Source of the DNA: BP-133 sp040756995
Lineage (GTDB): Bacteria; Actinomycetota; Acidimicrobiia; IMCC26256; BP-133
Reading direction: 5' to 3'
Assembly (NCBI GenBank): GCA_040756995.1
Contig: JBFLYK010000093.1
Location: 1 to 12,376, forward strand
DNA length: 12,376 nt
The notes under the pieces were generated by a model. That model was not told the DNA's origin, searched no databases, and worked only from the letters and a program-made list of their open reading frames with translations. Positions within the stretch are counted from its first letter, which is position 1, and each line of letters begins with the position of its first letter. The position numbers and the translations under genes are program-made. Shown here one piece after another: positions 1-6,636 of this stretch.

Positions 1-734
1 GGAAGGCCGCGGCGGTGACCGGGGCCAAGGCCGAAGCGGCGAAGAAGCTGGTCGGGAAGGAGGCGGCCAGGCTGGCGGAGGTCACGGCGGCCAAGGCGGC
101 GGTGGCGCAGAGCGTCGTCGAGAAGCAGGCCACCAAGGCCGGGAAGGCGGCGGCCAAGCAGGCGGCCGTGGCCGGGAAGGCGGCGGCCAAGCAGGCGGGG
201 GTGGCGAGGAAGGCCGCCGCCAAGCAGGCCGCGGTGGCCAAGAAGGCTGCTGCCAAGCAGGCGGTCGAGGCCAAGAAGGTGGCGGAGAAGCAGGCGGCGA
301 AGGCGGCGGTCGCCTCGCGGCACGCGGCCAAGGAAGCCGTGGAGCGGTCGAAGCCGCTCGTGGTTCCGGTGGTGGAGGCCGCCAAGCCGAAGCTGGCGCC
401 CGTCGTCGAGGCGGCCAAGCCCCGGGCGGCGGCCGTGGTGGAGGCGGCCAAGCCCCGGGCGGCGGCCGTGGTGGAGGTGGCGAGGCCAAAGGCGGCGGCG
501 GCGATCGAAGCGGCGAAACCGAAGGCCGTGTCGATGGTGGAGGCGGCCAAGCCGGTGGTGGCCAAGGGCGCCGAGCGGGTCCTCGAGGCCGCTCAGAGCT
601 CGCCCAACGGCCACGGCCGCAAGAAGGCCGAGGAGGTCACCGGCCTCCGAGAGCTGCGCAAGGCCCTCGACGAGGCCGTCGCCTCCGGCAAGCAGGTCCC
701 CTACGACAAGCCCCTCGTCACCCGCCTGATCTGA
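1..734 (+). CDS. Ala/Lys-rich 11-residue-repeat protein (5' partial)
   Basis: I do not recognise a named family. The frame is open to the left edge (AAG GCC GCG GCG precede the GTG at 15), so the true start probably lies outside the window. Counting from that GTG, residues 11-197 fall into about 17 consecutive 11-residue units. The first block (about 44-98) has units like KAAAKQAAVAG; the second (about 110-186) has units like EAAKPRAAAVV. The register is kept across both. No membrane segment or cysteine is seen. The last 30 residues (about 210-239) are different, look like a small folded helix, and end in PLVTRLI. An 11-residue period fits a long amphipathic 11/3 helix as in LEA proteins. The Lys/Ala richness also resembles histone H1-like or HupB tails, but the acidic residue in each later unit argues against a pure DNA-binding tail. 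Function unknown. Confidence 0.75.
   Translation, partial: KAAAVTGAKAEAAKKLVGKEAARLAEVTAAKAAVAQSVVEKQATKAGKAAAKQAAVAGKAAAKQAGVARKAAAKQAAVAKKAAAKQAVEAKKVAEKQAAKAAVASRHAAKEAVERSKPLVVPVVEAAKPKLAPVVEAAKPRAAAVVEAAKPRAAAVVEVARPKAAAAIEAAKPKAVSMVEAAKPVVAKGAERVLEAAQSSPNGHGRKKAEEVTGLRELRKALDEAVASGKQVPYDKPLVTRLI
408..473 (+). repeat. Perfect 33-bp tandem duplication inside the repeat gene
   Basis: Bases 408-440 and 441-473 are identical and encode two copies of EAAKPRAAAVV. The surrounding units are diverged copies of the same 33-bp unit. The identity suggests recent unit duplication or gene conversion by slippage. Confidence 0.9.
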
Positions 735-809
735 CCCTGGCGCCAGCGTCCGCGCTCAGCGGCCGGGACGGCCAGCCCAGTCAAGAGGAGCACCTGGCCG
801 CCGTGCAGC

Positions 810-884
810 AGCCCGGCGAGGCGTAGCCGATGGGCCGGCGCATCGGAGCATCTCCGGCGTGGTGGAGCCCAGCGAGGCGTAGCC
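810..884. repeat. Two 19-bp direct repeats 56 bp apart
   Basis: AGCCCRGCGAGGCGTAGCC occurs at 810-828 and again at 866-884 with one mismatch, each followed after a few bases by GGCCGG. Two small hairpins lie between the copies. It may be a fragment of a dispersed intergenic repeat or part of the valS leader; one window cannot decide. Confidence 0.65.
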
Positions 885-989
885 CTGGCCGGCAGTTGTG
901 GGAGCTTTCCGGCTTCGTCCCGGTGCGACTGAACGTCGCCTGCGGGGCGTCCCACCGGCTGCTTCGCTCCCTCACCACCTCCGTCCCCG

Positions 990-995
990 TACACT
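990..995 (+). promoter_or_regulatory. Candidate -10 box for valS (leaderless)
   Basis: TACACT matches the actinobacterial TANNNT -10 and ends 8 bases before the GTG at 1004. No Shine-Dalgarno sequence lies in the 8-base gap. Transcription would start at or next to the start codon. No convincing -35 is seen. Confidence 0.45.
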
Positions 996-1003
996 CCAGC
1001 ACC

Positions 1004-3664
1004 GTGGTGAACACCCCGATCTCCGACATGCCGAAGGCCTACGACCCCGAGCCCGTCGAGGGGCCCTGGTACGCGGTCTGGGAGGAAGCGGGGTCGTTCC
1101 GGCCCGAGGTCAACGAGGGCGGCGAGCCGTTCTGCATCGTCATCCCGCCGCCCAACGTCACCGGTTCCCTGCACATGGGCCACGCCTTCGAGCACTCCCT
1201 GATCGACGCCACCATCCGCCGGAAGCGGATGCAGGGCTACGCCGCCCTGTGGTTGCCCGGTACCGACCATGCCGGCATCGCCACTCAGAACGTGGTGGAG
1301 CGCGAGCTGGCCAAGGAAGGTCTCGACCGCCACGAGATCGGCCGGGAGACCTTCATCGATCGGGTCTGGGAGTGGAAGGCGGAGCAGGGCGGGCGCATCA
1401 CCCAGCAGATGCGGAAGATGGGTTCGTCGTGCGACTGGAGCCGTGAGCGGTTCACGATGGACGAGGGCTGCTCCCGGGCCGTCCGGGTGGTCTTCGTCCG
1501 GCTCTACGAAGAGGGACTCATCTACCGGGCCAACCGCATCATCAACTGGTGCCCGCGCTGCCACACCGCCCTGTCCGACATCGAGGTGGAGCACGAGGAC
1601 GTCGACGGCGAGCTCGTCCAGATCCGCTACCCCTTCGCCGACGGCGACGGCTCGATCACCGTGGCCACGACGCGGGCCGAGACGATGCTCGGCGACACCG
1701 GGGTGGCTGTGCATCCCGACGACGAGCGCTACGCCGGCGCCATCGGCCGCACGCTGATCCTCCCCCTGGTCGGCCGGGAGATCCCGGTGGTGGCCGACTC
1801 CGCCGTGGATCCCGAATTCGGCACCGGCGCCGTCAAGGTCACGCCGGCCCACGACCCCAACGACTTCGACATCGCCGCCCGCACCAACCTGCCGGCGGTC
1901 GACATCTTCAACGAGTCGGCCGTGGTCAACGAGAACGGCGGCCGGTTCGCCGGGCTCGCCCGCTACGCCGCCCGCGACGCCGTCAAGGAAGCGCTGCGTA
2001 GCGAGGGCCTCATCGAGAGCGTCGAGGAGCACCGCCACGCCATCGGGCACTGCTACCGCTGCCACACGGTGGTCGAGCCGCGCCTGTCCCTGCAGTGGTT
2101 CGTGAAGTCGAAGCCGCTGGCCGAGCCGGCCGCCGCCGCCGTGGCCGACGACCGGACGCAGTTCGTGCCGGAGAACTGGGAGAAGCTCTATTTCGACTGG
2201 CTGGAGAACCTCCGGGACTGGTGCGTCTCCCGCCAGATCTGGTGGGGGCACCGCATCCCGGCCTGGTACTGCCGGGACTGCGGGCGGGTCATCGTCTCGG
2301 TCGACGACCCCACGTCGTGCACCGGCTGCATGTCGGCCGACCTCGCGCAGGACGAGGACGTTCTCGACACGTGGTTCTCCTCCGCGCTGTGGCCCTTCAC
2401 CACGCTGGGCTGGCCGGAGCAGACCGAAGACCTCGGCCGGTTCTATCCCAACGCCATGCTCCACACCGGCTTCGACATCATCTACTTCTGGGTCGCCCGG
2501 ATGATGCAGATGGGCCTGCACTTCATGGGCGACGTCCCCTTCCGCGAGGTGGCCATCCACGGCCTGGTGCGCGACGCCGAAGGGCGCAAGATGTCGAAGT
2601 CGTACGGGAACGTCGTCGACCCGCTCGAGCTGGCCGGCCGGTACGGCGCCGACGCCCTGCGCTTCGCCCTGACCCGGGCGGCCAGCCCCGGCCACGACGT
2701 CCCCCTGGCCGAGGAATGGGTGGAGGGGGCCCGCAACTTCGTCAACAAGCTCTGGAACTCCGCCCGGTTCGTGGCCCTCAACCTCGACGGCCGGTCGCTG
2801 GCCGAGCTCGAGGCGGCCGGCCCGCCGCCGGCGGGGGAGCGGTCGCTGCCCGAGCGCTGGATCCTGTCGCGCCTGGCCCAGGTGACCACCGCCGTCGACG
2901 AGGGGTTCGAGCGCTACGAGTTCGCCCAGGGCGTCCAGAAGCTGCAGGCCTTCTTCTGGGACGAGTTCTGCGACTGGTACCTGGAGCTGGCCAAGCTGCC
3001 GCTCAACGAGGGCGGGGCCAGCCGGGAGCGGGTGCAGCGGGTCCTGGCCGCCGTGCAGGGCGCCATCCTGCGCCTGTTGCACCCGGTCGTGCCGTTTGTC
3101 ACCGAGGAGCTCTGGGACCGCCTCGGCGGCAAGGAGCGGCTCATCACCGCCGAGTGGCCGACCCCCGACGCGGCGGCCGTCGACGAAGCGGCCGACTCGG
3201 CCATGGCCGCGGTCATCGACATCGTGTCGGCCATCCGGCGGTTCCGCTCCGAGCACAAGGTCGCGCCGTCGAAGAAGATCGCCGCGCTCGTCGTGCCGGC
3301 CGACGAGCGGCAGCACGCCGCGCTGGGCGAGCTCAGCGCCCAGCTGCAGGCTCTGGCCGGGCTCGATCGCTTCGAGCTCGTGGCCGGGCGGGAGCCGCAG
3401 CCCAAGGAGCAGCGGTTGGTGGCCGCCGGAGCGACGATCGTCATCCCGCTCGAGGGTGTCGTCGACATCGCCGCCGCCCTGGCCGACATCGACCGTCAGA
3501 TCGACAAGCACGCCAAGGAGCTCTCGGCGGTCGAAGCGAAGCTGGCCAACGAGGCGTTCGTCTCCAAGGCGCCGGAACATGTGGTGGCCGGCATGCGGAG
3601 CCGCCGGTCCGCCGCCGAGGAGGCGCTGGCGACGCTGCGGGCGCAACGGGAGCAGCTCGTCTAG
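1004..3664 (+). CDS. valS: Valyl-tRNA synthetase
   Basis: Class I cytosolic synthetase that attaches valine to tRNA-Val and edits mischarged threonine. Counting from GTG 1004 (886 aa, a normal bacterial length), the HIGH-type motif HMGH is at 57-60 after PPPNVTGS, and KMSKS is at 529-533. The CP1 editing domain follows the first half (TTRAETMLGD, then GTGAVKVTPAHD). Two cysteine pairs, C183/C186 and C350/C353, and a separate C423-x2-C426-x12-C439-x2-C442 look like zinc-binding sites. The anticodon-binding domain follows KMSKS, and the last roughly 65 residues are the Lys/Glu/Ala coiled-coil arm typical of ValRS. Start choice: GTG 1004 or the adjacent GTG 1007 fits a leaderless start behind TACACT. 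ATG 1028, giving a protein beginning MPKAYDP, is a real alternative and matches where some homologues begin. The longer frame reaching back to 830 is unlikely because it reads through intergenic repeats. Confidence 0.97.
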   Translation: MVNTPISDMPKAYDPEPVEGPWYAVWEEAGSFRPEVNEGGEPFCIVIPPPNVTGSLHMGHAFEHSLIDATIRRKRMQGYAALWLPGTDHAGIATQNVVERELAKEGLDRHEIGRETFIDRVWEWKAEQGGRITQQMRKMGSSCDWSRERFTMDEGCSRAVRVVFVRLYEEGLIYRANRIINWCPRCHTALSDIEVEHEDVDGELVQIRYPFADGDGSITVATTRAETMLGDTGVAVHPDDERYAGAIGRTLILPLVGREIPVVADSAVDPEFGTGAVKVTPAHDPNDFDIAARTNLPAVDIFNESAVVNENGGRFAGLARYAARDAVKEALRSEGLIESVEEHRHAIGHCYRCHTVVEPRLSLQWFVKSKPLAEPAAAAVADDRTQFVPENWEKLYFDWLENLRDWCVSRQIWWGHRIPAWYCRDCGRVIVSVDDPTSCTGCMSADLAQDEDVLDTWFSSALWPFTTLGWPEQTEDLGRFYPNAMLHTGFDIIYFWVARMMQMGLHFMGDVPFREVAIHGLVRDAEGRKMSKSYGNVVDPLELAGRYGADALRFALTRAASPGHDVPLAEEWVEGARNFVNKLWNSARFVALNLDGRSLAELEAAGPPPAGERSLPERWILSRLAQVTTAVDEGFERYEFAQGVQKLQAFFWDEFCDWYLELAKLPLNEGGASRERVQRVLAAVQGAILRLLHPVVPFVTEELWDRLGGKERLITAEWPTPDAAAVDEAADSAMAAVIDIVSAIRRFRSEHKVAPSKKIAALVVPADERQHAALGELSAQLQALAGLDRFELVAGREPQPKEQRLVAAGATIVIPLEGVVDIAAALADIDRQIDKHAKELSAVEAKLANEAFVSKAPEHVVAGMRSRRSAAEEALATLRAQREQLV

Positions 3665-3688
3665 CCAAGCCCCCGGCCAACCCTGGCC

Positions 3689-3694
3689 TACGAT
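3689..3694 (+). promoter_or_regulatory. Candidate -10 box for folC (leaderless)
   Basis: TACGAT fits TANNNT and ends 7 bases before ATG 3702 (4 before GTG 3699). It sits in the 37-base gap after the valS stop codon. The gap has no purine-rich ribosome binding site. No clear -35 is visible. Confidence 0.4.
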
Positions 3695-3701
3695 CCGGGT
3701 G

Positions 3702-5042
3702 ATGCCGCCCATCCACGAACCCGGAAGCGTCGAGATCGGTGATCTCCTGGCCTGGCTCGACGCCCACGCCAACCTGGAGGCGGACGGGCGCGTGCGGGCT
3801 CCGAGCCTGGAACGCATCCGGCCGCTGCTCGATCTCCTCGGCCGGCCCCAGGCCGACTACCCGCTGATCCATGTCACGGGGACCAACGGCAAGACGTCGA
3901 CGACCCGGCTGATCGCCCACTTCCTCACCGCCCGCGGGCTGTCGGTGGGCGCCTACACCAGCCCCCATCTCGAGCGCGTCAACGAGCGGCTGGCGTGGGG
4001 TGGCGAGGCCATCAGCGACGACGCCCTGGCCGAGGAGCTCCGCATCGTGGCGGTGGCGGAGCAGGCGCTGCTCGAGCGCCAGGGTCCCTCCGCCCGTCCG
4101 ACGTGGTTCGAGGTCATCACCGCCGCCGGGTACCACTGGTTCAGCGACCTCGGCGTGCAGGTATCGGTGGCCGAGGTGGGGCTCGGCGGTCTGTGGGACG
4201 CCACCAACGCCGCCGACGCCGAGGTGGCGGTGGTGACCAACGTCAGCATCGATCACGTCGAGTACCTCGGGTCGAGCCGGGAGACGATCGCCACCGAGAA
4301 GGCCGGCATCATCAAGCGGGGCGCCACGCTCGTGCTCGGCGAATCGGATCCCGGCCTTCACGGCATCTTCCTGGAGCGGGACCCCGGCCGGGTGCTGCGC
4401 ACCGACGTCGACTTCGGGGTGCTGCGCAACGCCCCGGCCTACGGAGGGCGGGCCATCGACCTGCGGACCCCGCTGGCGGAGTACTCCGATCTGTACCTGC
4501 CGGTCCACGGCGCCCACCAGGCGACCAACGCCGCCATCGCCCTGACCGCCGCCGAGACGTTCTTCGGCGAGCCGTTCCCGGCCGACCTGGTGACGGAGGC
4601 GCTGGCCACCTTCCGCACTCCCGGCCGCCTCGAGGTCGTGGGCCACGAGCCGCTGATCATCCTCGACGGCGCCCACAACGCGGCCGGGGCCGAAGCCCTC
4701 GTCCAGGCGCTGGAGGAGGAGTTCGTGGCCGGCCCCCGTACGCTGATCGTCGGCCTCATGCGGGAGAAGGACCCGACGGTGATGCTGGCCGCGCTGGGAG
4801 CGACGGAGGCGGAGTGGGTCTTCACCTGCCCGCCACCCAGCCCCCGGGCGATGGCACCCAACGACCTCGCCGAAGCGGCGTTCGAACTCGGTGTCGACCC
4901 CGGCCGGGTGGAGGTCCTGGGTACGGTCGAGGAGGCGGTGGCCCGGGCGCTCGTCGTAACACCGCCCGAGGGACAGGTGGTGGTGGCCGGGTCGCTGTAC
5001 CTGGTCGGCGCGGCTCGGGCCGCGCTGCACCCCGGTGGGTAA
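3702..5042 (+). CDS. folC: Folylpolyglutamate synthase / dihydrofolate synthase
   Basis: ATP-dependent Mur-ligase-family enzyme of the cytosol that adds glutamate to folates and, in bifunctional forms, to dihydropteroate. The protein is 446 aa, normal for the family. The P-loop GTNGKT is at residues 60-65, followed by the folate-loop sequence TSPHLERVNERL, a VGLGGLWDATN segment, the TEKAGIIKRG segment that normally carries the carbamylated lysine, and the C-terminal-domain motif DGAHN at 322-326. Start: ATG 3702 directly follows an in-frame GTG at 3699; either could be used. It starts 37 bases after valS and ends 10 bases before ndk, so it may also be cotranscribed with valS. Whether it is bifunctional would depend on a separate folP/folC set elsewhere and cannot be told here. 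Confidence 0.96.
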   Translation: MPPIHEPGSVEIGDLLAWLDAHANLEADGRVRAPSLERIRPLLDLLGRPQADYPLIHVTGTNGKTSTTRLIAHFLTARGLSVGAYTSPHLERVNERLAWGGEAISDDALAEELRIVAVAEQALLERQGPSARPTWFEVITAAGYHWFSDLGVQVSVAEVGLGGLWDATNAADAEVAVVTNVSIDHVEYLGSSRETIATEKAGIIKRGATLVLGESDPGLHGIFLERDPGRVLRTDVDFGVLRNAPAYGGRAIDLRTPLAEYSDLYLPVHGAHQATNAAIALTAAETFFGEPFPADLVTEALATFRTPGRLEVVGHEPLIILDGAHNAAGAEALVQALEEEFVAGPRTLIVGLMREKDPTVMLAALGATEAEWVFTCPPPSPRAMAPNDLAEAAFELGVDPGRVEVLGTVEEAVARALVVTPPEGQVVVAGSLYLVGAARAALHPGG

Positions 5043-5045
5043 TGT
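5040..5045 (+). promoter_or_regulatory. Candidate -10 box for ndk, overlapping the folC stop
   Basis: TAATGT begins with the TAA stop codon of folC and ends 7 bases before ATG 5053. The gap (CCCCGCC) has no ribosome binding site. The layout repeats what is seen at valS and folC. Confidence 0.4.
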
Positions 5046-5052
5046 CCCCGCC

Positions 5053-5463
5053 ATGACTACAGCCGACCGCACCCTGGTGATCTGCAAGCCCGACGCCGTC
5101 GAGCGCCGCCTCGTCGGGGAGATCGTGTCCCGCCTGGAGCGCAAGGGGCTCCGTATCACGCAGATGCGCATGGAGACGATCAGCAAGGAGACCGCCGGCC
5201 AGCACTACGGCGAGCACCAGGGCAAGCCCTTTTACGACGACCTCGTGGCCTTCATCACCCGGGGCCCCGCCGTCCTCATGGTGGTGGAGGGCCCGGAGGC
5301 CTACTCCGTCGTCCGCACGCTGATGGGCGCGACGAACCCGCGGCAGGCGGCGCCCGGCACGATCCGTGGCGACCTGGCCATCGAGCTCACCGAGAACCTG
5401 GTCCACGGCTCCGACTCGCCCGAATCGGCCGCCCGGGAGATCGCCCTCTTCTTCGGTTCCTGA
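5053..5463 (+). CDS. ndk: Nucleoside diphosphate kinase
   Basis: Transfers the gamma phosphate between nucleoside triphosphates and diphosphates through a phospho-histidine, balancing NTP and dNTP pools. The protein is 136 aa, the standard family length. It begins with the typical TLVICKPDAVERRLVGEI strand-helix. The catalytic histidine is H118 in NLVHGSDS, preceded by the nucleotide-binding region GATNPRQAAPGTIRGD. ATG 5053 is chosen over the in-frame GTG at 5035 because the latter lies inside folC and adds residues not found in the family. It follows folC by 10 bases and is followed by hairpins that separate it from the mre genes. Confidence 0.98.
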   Translation: MTTADRTLVICKPDAVERRLVGEIVSRLERKGLRITQMRMETISKETAGQHYGEHQGKPFYDDLVAFITRGPAVLMVVEGPEAYSVVRTLMGATNPRQAAPGTIRGDLAIELTENLVHGSDSPESAAREIALFFGS

Positions 5464-5474
5464 GCGCCGACACT

Positions 5475-5491
5475 CGCCCTCCGCGAGGGCG
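5475..5491 (+). terminator. Strong hairpin after ndk
   Basis: CGCCCTC - CGC - GAGGGCG is a perfect 7-bp stem with a 3-base loop, beginning 12 bases after the ndk stop codon. There is no T-run, as is common in GC-rich actinobacteria, so termination is an inference from position and stability. Confidence 0.5.
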
Positions 5492-5510
5492 CCGACCACG
5501 CTCCGTCGGC
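5491..5510 (+). terminator. Second hairpin after ndk
   Basis: GCCGAC (5491-5496) pairs with GTCGGC (5505-5510) around an 8-base loop, sharing one base with the first hairpin. It ends 5 bases before the mreB -35 box. It may strengthen termination ahead of the mre promoter. Confidence 0.4.
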
Positions 5511-5514
5511 CAGC

Positions 5515-5543
5515 TTGAGGCCCGAATGACAGCTGTGTAATCT
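5515..5543 (+). promoter_or_regulatory. Promoter of the mre operon
   Basis: TTGAGG (5515-5520) and TAATCT (5538-5543) are separated by exactly 17 bases, a good match to a housekeeping sigma-factor promoter. It is the only promoter candidate in this window with both boxes. Transcription should start near 5550, giving a leader of about 37 bases that carries a ribosome binding site before mreB. Confidence 0.65.
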
Positions 5544-5559
5544 CACCTCTGTCATTCGG
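5522..5559. promoter_or_regulatory. Operator-like 11-bp inverted repeat on the mre promoter
   Basis: CCGAATGACAG (5522-5532) and CTGTCATTCGG (5549-5559) are perfect reverse complements 16 bases apart. The left arm fills the spacer between -35 and -10, the -10 box lies in the gap, and the right arm covers the predicted start site. The left arm would not be transcribed from this promoter, so a DNA site for a dimeric regulator fits better than an RNA hairpin. I do not recognise the binding protein. Confidence 0.6.
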
Positions 5560-5573
5560 TTTGTGCCTCGGGC

Positions 5574-5580
5574 GGAGGAC
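5574..5580 (+). promoter_or_regulatory. Ribosome binding site deciding the mreB start
   Basis: GGAGGAC lies 6 bases before ATG 5587 and sets this as the start in preference to the in-frame GTG at 5563, which has no such site. Confidence 0.7.
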
Positions 5581-5586
5581 AGGCTG

Positions 5587-6636
5587 ATGGAGGGTCGGGA
5601 CACGGCCATCGATCTGGGGACGAGCACGACCACGGTGTTTCTCCCCGGGCGCGGGGTCGTGCTCGAGGAGCCATCGCTGGTCGCCCTGACCACGGAGGAC
5701 GGGCGGCCCGTCGCCGTGGGCAGCGAGGCGCGGCGCATGCTGGGGCGGACGCCGGCGTCGATCGAAGTCGTGCGCCCGGTGCAACACGGGGTCATCGCCG
5801 ACGTCGAGGTCTGCACCCGCATGCTCCGGTACCTGGTGCTGCAGGTGCATCCGCGGCGGTGGTCGCGGCCGAAGATGCTGATGGTCGTGCCGTCGGGCCT
5901 GTCGCCGGTCGAGCAACGGGCCGTGCAAGAGGCGGCCGAGGAGGCGGGCGGGCGGCGGCCCGTGCAGCTGGTCGAGGCGCACGTGGCCGCCGCCTTGGGG
6001 GTGGGCCTGCCCATCCACGACGCCCGGGGCAGCATGGTCGTGGTGCTGGGGGGCGGGCGCACCGAAGTGGCCGTGATGTCGCTCGGCGGCGTGGTGGCCC
6101 GAAAGTCGCTCCCGCTCGGCGGGCTCGACTTCGACGAGGCCATCGTCGACTGGGTCAAGAAGGAGCACGGCGTCGCCCTCGGCGAGCGCACCGCCGAAGA
6201 GCTCAAGATCCAGGTGGGCTCGGCCGGTCCCGCCCGCCCGGAGGCGGCCCGGGCGTCGCGCGACGACGGGCCCGACGACTACGACGCCGAGATCCGGGGC
6301 CGGGATCTCGTCACCGGCCTGCCCCGCACGATCATGACGTCGACGACCGAGGTGCGGGAGGCCCTCGAGGGGCCGGTGACGGCCGTGGTCGACGCGGTCA
6401 AGGAGGTCATCGACGCCACGCCGCCGGAGCTGGCGGCCGACATCATGGAGCACGGCGTGGCGCTCACCGGCGGGGGAGCGCTCCTCCGGGGGCTCGACCA
6501 GCGTCTGGCCGACGAGACGGGGCTGCCGATGATGATCAACGGCAACCCGCTCCACGCCGTGGCCCGGGGGGCGGCGCACTGCCTGGCGCACCTCGACGCC
6601 TGCCGCAACGTCCTCGTCGACGCGAGCGAGTTGTGA
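5587..6636 (+). CDS. mreB: MreB-like actin-family protein with altered ATPase residues
   Basis: Bacterial actin that normally polymerises with ATP under the membrane and steers side-wall synthesis. The protein is 349 aa, typical for MreB, and the fold is recognisable throughout: DLGTSTTTVF at 9-18, GRGVVLEEPSLVAL at 21-34, VPSG at 101-104, GSMVVVLGGGRTEVAV at 148-163, and LTGGGALLRGLD at 293-304. Compared with Escherichia coli MreB recalled from memory, phosphate-1 DLGTANT reads DLGTSTT, phosphate-2 DIGGGTT reads VLGGGRT (Asp to Val at 153, Thr to Arg at 158), the IEEP segment reads VEAH (Glu to Ala at 131), and GGD reads GGL at 180. An extra stretch of roughly 10 residues, acidic and Pro-rich, lies around 214-232. 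First gene of the operon; its stop overlaps the mreC start by 4 bases. The fold is certain; normal ATP hydrolysis is doubtful. Confidence 0.93.
   Translation: MEGRDTAIDLGTSTTTVFLPGRGVVLEEPSLVALTTEDGRPVAVGSEARRMLGRTPASIEVVRPVQHGVIADVEVCTRMLRYLVLQVHPRRWSRPKMLMVVPSGLSPVEQRAVQEAAEEAGGRRPVQLVEAHVAAALGVGLPIHDARGSMVVVLGGGRTEVAVMSLGGVVARKSLPLGGLDFDEAIVDWVKKEHGVALGERTAEELKIQVGSAGPARPEAARASRDDGPDDYDAEIRGRDLVTGLPRTIMTSTTEVREALEGPVTAVVDAVKEVIDATPPELAADIMEHGVALTGGGALLRGLDQRLADETGLPMMINGNPLHAVARGAAHCLAHLDACRNVLVDASEL

Larger units (their letters stand above)
735..1003. other. Intergenic region upstream of valS with repeats and hairpins
   Basis: No gene is supported here. Just after the upstream stop are the palindrome CTGGCGCCAG (737-746) and a GGCCG/CGGCC hairpin (761-765 with 769-773), which could end transcription but have no T-run. 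Further on are CCGATG/CATCGG (827-832 with 841-846), CGGAG/CTCCG (844-848 with 852-856) and two copies of a 19-bp direct repeat. The valS promoter candidate lies at the right end. Antisense and forward reading frames through this stretch show no protein-like composition. Confidence 0.6.

Noticed and set aside
82..489. Antisense Pro/Arg-rich frame opposite the first gene
   Set aside because: It is the mirror of the Ala/Lys repeat codons and has no independent start signal or family features.
45..605. CRISPR-like regularly spaced repeats
   Set aside because: The repeats are contiguous 33-bp coding units without unique spacers and keep the reading frame.
830..1003. Upstream extension of valS to ATG 830
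   Set aside because: The added 58 residues read through direct repeats and hairpins and do not resemble the ValRS N-terminus. Starts at 1004, 1007 or 1028 fit better.
735..1003. T-box or tRNA-like element before valS
   Set aside because: I could not find a T-box consensus, an antiterminator or a tRNA cloverleaf, only short hairpins.
701..3817. Very long antisense open frame (about 1038 codons) opposite valS
   Set aside because: It is the complement of a well-supported valS in GC-rich DNA, where stop-free antisense frames are common. Its translation is Gly/Arg/Val-biased with no recognisable domain.
5563..5586. GTG 5563 as the mreB start
   Set aside because: No ribosome binding site precedes it, while GGAGGAC sits correctly before ATG 5587, and the extra eight residues are not part of the MreB fold.
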